Positions 31,402 through 36,037 of a DNA stretch of 36,037 bases are shown here, one piece after another. The translations under genes were made by a program, and so were the position numbers. The stretch's first letter is position 1; each line of letters begins with the position of its first letter. The stretch spans positions 1 through 36,037 of the forward strand of contig JADGOV010000021.1 of NCBI GenBank assembly GCA_017882785.1, written 5' to 3'. Source of the stretch: Frankiaceae bacterium (GTDB taxonomy: Bacteria; Actinomycetota; Actinomycetes; JADGOV01). The notes below the pieces were generated by a model. That model made no database searches. It was not told the origin of the DNA and saw only the letters and a list, made by a program, of their open reading frames with translations.

Positions 31402-32295
31402 GTGTCTGCGATCCTCGCATACGTGCGCCCCGATGTCCGCCGGTGGTACGAGCGCCGGACCTCCAGCGCGGCGGACTGGCCGACGACCCGATCATGTCCC
31501 GCCAGCGGCTCGTGCTCGGTCTCGGTGGTCCTGCCGGCGCACAACGAGGCGGCCACAGTGGGCGCGGTCGTCACCACCATTCTCCGCGAAGCGGGCGATC
31601 TCCTCGACCAGGTGCTCGTCGTCGACTCCGCCTCCACCGACGACACCGCGGAGGTCGCGGCCGAGGCAGGCGCCGAGGTGATCGGGGTTGAACGTCCCGG
31701 CAAGGGCCGCGCGCTCGCCGCCGGACTGGCAGCGAGCAGCGGAGAGCTGGTTGTGTTTCTCGACGCGGATCTGCGGGGCATGCACGGCGGGTTCGTCAGC
31801 GGACTCCTCGGCCCGCTACTCACCGATCCGTCGGTGCACTTCGTCAAGGGCACCTACGCCCGGACCGCCGGCCGGGTGACCGAGCTGGTGGCCCGCCCGC
31901 TGGTGAACCTGCACTGGCCGCGGCTGGCCGGGATCGCCCAACCGCTGGCCGGTGAGTACGCCGGCCGCCGCGCCCTGCTGGAGACTCTCGCCTTCGAGCC
32001 CGGGTACGGGGTGGACCTCGGCCTGCTCCTCGACGCGGTCGACGCGGTCGGGCTGGACGGGCTGGCCCAAGTCGATCTCGGTCGGCGGGTGCACCGACAC
32101 CACAGCGACGCGGCTCTGGGCCGGATGGCCGCCGAGGTCCTGCAGGCCGCCCTGCGGCGCCTGGACCTGCCACCGGCAGCCACCACGCTCACCCAGTTCC
32201 CCGGCGGGCGACCCGTCGGCTACGACGTGTCCGTCGAGCCGCTGCCGCCGCTGCGCGGTGCAACCGCGACCGGAACGGATCGGGCCGCTTCGTGA
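31402..32295 (+). CDS. gpgS: Glucosyl-3-phosphoglycerate synthase (GT-A fold)
   Basis: VSVVLPAHNEAATVGAVVTTILREAGDLLDQVLVVDSASTDDTAEVAAEAGAEVI...VFLDADLRGMHGGFVSGLLGPLL...VKGTYAR. Start GTG at 31402 or 31423 uncertain. Confidence 0.88.
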   Translation: MSAILAYVRPDVRRWYERRTSSAADWPTTRSCPASGSCSVSVVLPAHNEAATVGAVVTTILREAGDLLDQVLVVDSASTDDTAEVAAEAGAEVIGVERPGKGRALAAGLAASSGELVVFLDADLRGMHGGFVSGLLGPLLTDPSVHFVKGTYARTAGRVTELVARPLVNLHWPRLAGIAQPLAGEYAGRRALLETLAFEPGYGVDLGLLLDAVDAVGLDGLAQVDLGRRVHRHHSDAALGRMAAEVLQAALRRLDLPPAATTLTQFPGGRPVGYDVSVEPLPPLRGATATGTDRAAS

Positions 32296-33116
32296 CCGAC
32301 ATCCGGGTGATCTACACCGACCTCGACGGCACAATGGTCGGCCCGTACGGCTGCTTCTTCCGCGCCGAAGACGGCGCCCTGACCGACGAGCCGGCCCGGG
32401 CCCTGCTCGACCTGCTCGCTGCCGACGTCACGCTGGTGCTCGTCTCCGGTCGTACCCGTCCGCAGATGCTCGAAGCGGCGCGGATCTTCGGCGCGGAGGG
32501 CTACATCGCCGAGATGGGCTCGGTGATCGGCTGGGACCACGGCCGGGAGGCGGATGTGCTCCGGGGGGCGATGCCCGAGGCGTACCAGGGGACACCCGCT
32601 GCGGTCATGGAGGGCTCCGGCATCCTGGCCGAGCTCTTCGCCAGGTACGCGGGAATGCTGGAATACCACTCGCCGTGGCATCTGGGTCACGAGGCGGATG
32701 TCATGCTCCGGGGGCAGATCGACGCGGCCGACGCGGACGGCTGGCTGAGCGAGCGGGGATACGGGTGGCTTCGCGTGCGGGACAACGGAGTGCTCCCGCC
32801 GCACCGCTCCACCACGCTGCGACCGGAGGCGGCGCCGGTCCACGTCTACCACCTCATGCCCGACGGGGTGACGAAGGGGCTCGCGATCGCCCGGGACCTG
32901 CAGCGCCGGGGGGTGACCGCCGATGCTGCCCTCGCCATCGGGGACTCGGCCAGCGACCTGGAGATGGCGCCGTACGTCCGGGAGCTGTGGCTGACCGCCA
33001 ATGGGGCGGCGCACGGGCACATGCCCGCCCTGGTGGCGTCGCATCCGAACGTGCGGATCTCGCCGGCGGCGGTCGGGCTCGGCTGGGCTGAGGCGATCCG
33101 CGCGGCCCTGGCCTGA
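32292..33116 (+). CDS. HAD-family phosphatase, mannosyl/glucosyl-3-phosphoglycerate phosphatase-like
   Basis: VIYTDLDGTMVGPYGCFF (HAD motif I), LVLVSGRTRPQM, KGLAIARDLQRRG, AIGDSASDLEMAPYV; 4-nt overlap with gpgS. Confidence 0.85.
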   Translation: MTDIRVIYTDLDGTMVGPYGCFFRAEDGALTDEPARALLDLLAADVTLVLVSGRTRPQMLEAARIFGAEGYIAEMGSVIGWDHGREADVLRGAMPEAYQGTPAAVMEGSGILAELFARYAGMLEYHSPWHLGHEADVMLRGQIDAADADGWLSERGYGWLRVRDNGVLPPHRSTTLRPEAAPVHVYHLMPDGVTKGLAIARDLQRRGVTADAALAIGDSASDLEMAPYVRELWLTANGAAHGHMPALVASHPNVRISPAAVGLGWAEAIRAALA

Positions 33117-33180
33117 CCGGCGCGAGGCCGAGCGGTCACAAACTGGCCGGAACCGCAGCTACGCTCGCGTCGTGGCCGGT

Positions 33181-34614
33181 ATGGCGAGGGTGCTGCTCGC
33201 CTCGAACCGAGGGCCGGTGTCCTTTGCCGAGGACGGTTCCGGCGACCTGTTCCTGCGCAGGGGAAGCGGCGGTCTGGTCTCGGGCCTGATGGGTGCCGCC
33301 TCCGACAACGAGGCGGTCTGGGTGTGCGCCGCCCTGGGCGACGCCGACCGCCGAGCAGCGCGCGAGGCCGGTGGCAGCGGCCGCATCGACATCGCCGGCT
33401 ACGACACCGACGGCGCCCGGGTGCGGATGCTCGGGATCGACCCCATGACCTTGCACCGGGCATACAACGGAGTGGCGAACCGGACCCTGTGGTTCCTGCA
33501 CCACCTGCTGTTCAACACGGCGACCGCACCGGTGTTCGATGAGCGGTTCGCCCGGGAGTGGGCTGCCTTCGTCGACTACGACGAGGCGTTCGCGGTCGCG
33601 CTGGCGGAGGAGGCCGCGCCGTGCGCCGTCGTCTCGATCCACGACTACCACCTCTCGCTGACCCCGCGGATGCTCCGCCACGTCCGCCCGGATCTCCGCA
33701 TCGGCCATTTCAGCCACACCCCCTGGGCGCCTGCGATGTACTTCCAGCTCCTGCCCGACTCCATCGCCCACGACCTGCTCACCGGGCTGCTCGCCGCCGA
33801 CACCGTCGGCTTCCTGTGTCAACGCTGGGCTGATGCCTTCCTCGAGTGCTGCGCGGTCCTGCTCGGCGCCCGCGTCGAGGGGGACACGGTGTCCCACGGC
33901 GGCGGGCGCACCCGCGTGCGCGTGCACAGCCTGGGTGTGGACGCCGCCGGTCTGCGTCGCCGGGTCGCCCAGCCCGACGTGCTCGCCCGCGCCGCTGTGC
34001 TGCGGGAGCTCGTGGGGGACCGGAAACTGATTCTGCGGATCGACCGCACCGAGATGAGCAAGAACATCGTCCGCGGTCTGGCCGCATACCGGGAGCTGCT
34101 GCGCAGCCACCCGGAGTGGCACGGCCGGGTCGTGCACCTCGCCTTCGCCTACCCGAGCCGGCATGATCTGCCGGAATACCGGGAGTACACCGCGGCCGTG
34201 CAGCAGATGGCGGGGGAGATCGAGGATGAGTTCGCCACGCCGTCCTGGGCACCTCTAGTGCTCGAGGTCAACGACGACTACCCACGATCGCTGGCCGCCT
34301 ACCTGCTGGCCGACGTCCTGGTGGTCAACCCGATCCGGGACGGGATGAACCTGGTGGCCAAGGAGGGCGTCGTGCTCAGCGAACGCGACCTGGCTCTCGT
34401 GCTGTCCCGGGAGGCCGGCGCCGTCTACGACCTCGGCGGCGGCGCCCTCGTCATCAACCCCTACGACGTCAGCGGGACCGCGGCCGCACTGCACACGGCG
34501 CTGTCCATGCCGGCCGAGGAGCGCGCCGCCCGCCGGCGGCTGCTCGTCGCCGGCGCCACCGCGTCGCCGCCACGCCAATGGTTAGCCGGGCAACTCGCCG
34601 AACTGGGGGCCTAG
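33181..34614 (+). CDS. otsA: Trehalose-6-phosphate synthase family (GT20) glycosyltransferase
   Basis: MARVLLASNRGPVSF, SIHDYHLSLTPRMLRHVRPDLRIGHFSHTPWAP, RIDRTEMSKNIVRGLAAYRELL, NPIRDGMNLVAKEGVV. Confidence 0.9.
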   Translation: MARVLLASNRGPVSFAEDGSGDLFLRRGSGGLVSGLMGAASDNEAVWVCAALGDADRRAAREAGGSGRIDIAGYDTDGARVRMLGIDPMTLHRAYNGVANRTLWFLHHLLFNTATAPVFDERFAREWAAFVDYDEAFAVALAEEAAPCAVVSIHDYHLSLTPRMLRHVRPDLRIGHFSHTPWAPAMYFQLLPDSIAHDLLTGLLAADTVGFLCQRWADAFLECCAVLLGARVEGDTVSHGGGRTRVRVHSLGVDAAGLRRRVAQPDVLARAAVLRELVGDRKLILRIDRTEMSKNIVRGLAAYRELLRSHPEWHGRVVHLAFAYPSRHDLPEYREYTAAVQQMAGEIEDEFATPSWAPLVLEVNDDYPRSLAAYLLADVLVVNPIRDGMNLVAKEGVVLSERDLALVLSREAGAVYDLGGGALVINPYDVSGTAAALHTALSMPAEERAARRRLLVAGATASPPRQWLAGQLAELGA

Positions 34615-34631
34615 CGGCCGGCCCCAGCCGG

Positions 34632-35450
34632 TCACGCTGCGGATTGAACGAGGGTACGCAGCAGGGTCACCACGCCTTCCGGTCCGTCGACGACGAGATC
34701 GGCTCTGTCGCGAAGAGCGGACACCTCGGCCGAGGCACTGCAGACGGTCAGGCCTGGCACACCCTGCGCGCGGACCGCCTCCACGACGTCGAACGCCGGA
34801 AGGTCACCGAGGTCGTCACCAACGAAGAGGATGCTGCGGGCCCCGCACTCCGCAACGAGGCGACGCAGCGCGCCGCCCTTGTCGATGGCGCCGGGTCGCA
34901 GTTCCAGGACGAACCGGCCCGGCGCGGCCACCAGGCCGACCTCGCCAGCCAGCTCGGTCAGCGCCGGCGTGAGAGCCGCGAGCGCACCAGCCGGCTCGGC
35001 CGCCTGCCTGGTATGCACCACCAGCGAGTGCCCCTTGTCCTCCAGCGACACGCCGGCCGGTGCGTCGGCCAGCATGGCGGGCAGCCGCGCTCGGGCCTGC
35101 CCGACGCCCGGCTCGGGCAACGGCGCCTCCGTGCGGCCGCCGACGAAGCGCTCCAGCCCGTAGTGGCCGGCGATGACCAGATCGGCCAGGCCGTCCACCT
35201 GCTCGAGATCGAGAAAGCGCAGGACCGCGTGGACAGGGCGGCCGGTGACGATCGCCACCATGGCGACCCGAGGGGCAAGCGCGGCAAGTGCGGCGACCGC
35301 TCCCGGCGCCGGGTGTGCCTCGGCCGGCCGGTCCACGATGGGCGCCAACGTGCCGTCGTAGTCCACGGCGATCAGGGCACCACCCGGATCGGCGAGCAGT
35401 GCGGCGAGCCCCTGGCGACCGGCGGCGGTTACGGGTTCGGGAAGCGACAT
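34632..35450 (-). CDS. otsB: Trehalose-6-phosphate phosphatase
   Basis: LIAVDYDGTLAPIVDRPAEAHPAPGAVAALAALAPRVAMVAIVTGRP, SLEDKGHSLVVHTR, LELRPGAIDKGGALRRLVAECGARSILFVGDDLGDLPAF. Start may extend to 35501. Confidence 0.95.
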   Translation of the reverse strand: MSLPEPVTAAGRQGLAALLADPGGALIAVDYDGTLAPIVDRPAEAHPAPGAVAALAALAPRVAMVAIVTGRPVHAVLRFLDLEQVDGLADLVIAGHYGLERFVGGRTEAPLPEPGVGQARARLPAMLADAPAGVSLEDKGHSLVVHTRQAAEPAGALAALTPALTELAGEVGLVAAPGRFVLELRPGAIDKGGALRRLVAECGARSILFVGDDLGDLPAFDVVEAVRAQGVPGLTVCSASAEVSALRDRADLVVDGPEGVVTLLRTLVQSAA

Positions 35451-35463
35451 GGGTGGCAGCGGC

Positions 35464-35757
35464 TCAAGCGTCCAGGCCGACCCGCCGAGCGGATCGGGCA
35501 CGCTGGCGTGTGTCGCGCAGTCGGCGCAGCCGCTTGACCAGCATCGGATCGGAAGCCAACGCCTCGGGTCGGTCGAGCAGCCCGTTCAACACCTGGTAGT
35601 ACCGCGTCGCCGTCATGTCGAACAGGTCGCGGATCGCCTGCTCCTTGGGCCCGGCGAAGGTCCACCACCGCCGTTCGAAGGCGAGGATCTCCAGCTCACT
35701 GTCGGAGAGCCCGGCAGTGGCGGGAGCGCGGCTCGGCAGTGCGGAGGCGGCGTCCAT
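35464..35757 (-). CDS. DUF3263 family protein
   Basis: LSDSELEILAFERRWWTFAGPKEQAIRDLFDMTATRYYQVLNGLLDRPEALASDPMLVKRLRRLRDTRQ. Confidence 0.9.
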   Translation of the reverse strand: MDAASALPSRAPATAGLSDSELEILAFERRWWTFAGPKEQAIRDLFDMTATRYYQVLNGLLDRPEALASDPMLVKRLRRLRDTRQRARSARRVGLDA

Positions 35758-35824
35758 ACCCGCCAGCCTACGTCGGAGTACACGGCTGTCATTCACTTCG
35801 GGTCCGGCGCGCCGCCGGTACGGC

Positions 35825-36037
35825 TCAGGGGTAGAGGCCGCGGGTGCGATGGGCCTCGGCCACCCGGCCGACGCCGATCATCTGAGCCGCGGTACGCAGC
35901 GACACGCGCCGCTCGGCGGCCAGCTCCGACACCTCGGTGTAGGCCCGTTCCATGAGCTCGCGCAACCGGACATTGACCTGGTCCTCGGTCCAGAAGTACG
36001 CCTGCAGGTCCTGTACCCACTCGAAATAGGACACCGC
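35825..36037 (-). CDS. Glu/Leu/Phe/Val dehydrogenase, C-terminal end (truncated by window edge)
   Basis: SYFEWVQDLQAYFWTEDQVNVRLRELMERAYTEVSELAAERRVSLRTAAQMIGVGRVAEAHRTRGLYP; reading frame runs off the window. Confidence 0.88.
   Translation of the reverse strand, partial: AVSYFEWVQDLQAYFWTEDQVNVRLRELMERAYTEVSELAAERRVSLRTAAQMIGVGRVAEAHRTRGLYP

Overview
Actinobacterial chromosome segment, high GC except for the first ~1.2 kb. About 30 genes are supported. They include a possible island remnant (TM2 protein, truncated lipoprotein, excisionase-like HTH); mca/DUF4307/greA/hppD; copC plus a CopD-CtaG fusion; guaA and guaB3; a sacsin/Hsp90-like ATPase with DUF3027; an MFS transporter; futalosine-pathway mqnB-mqnD; a cold-shock protein; a solo larE; a Thr/Pro-tailed lipoprotein; an acyl-CoA ligase; an XPB helicase pair; groEL; a threonine synthase homologue; a GpgS/HAD/OtsA/OtsB compatible-solute cluster; DUF3263; and the end of a glutamate dehydrogenase. 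The most interesting signal is a convincing SAM-I (S-box) riboswitch fused to the leader of the threonine synthase homologue. This suggests the enzyme serves methionine/homocysteine metabolism rather than, or as well as, threonine synthesis. Other notable signals are two tandem CIRCE operators upstream of groEL, two DosR/DevR-like palindromes, a cluster of inverted and direct repeats between groEL and the thrC-like gene, 18-bp phased repeats in the csp leader, and a sacsin-like gene that seems to need a CTG start. All calls come from reading the sequence and supplied ORFs; no searches were run.
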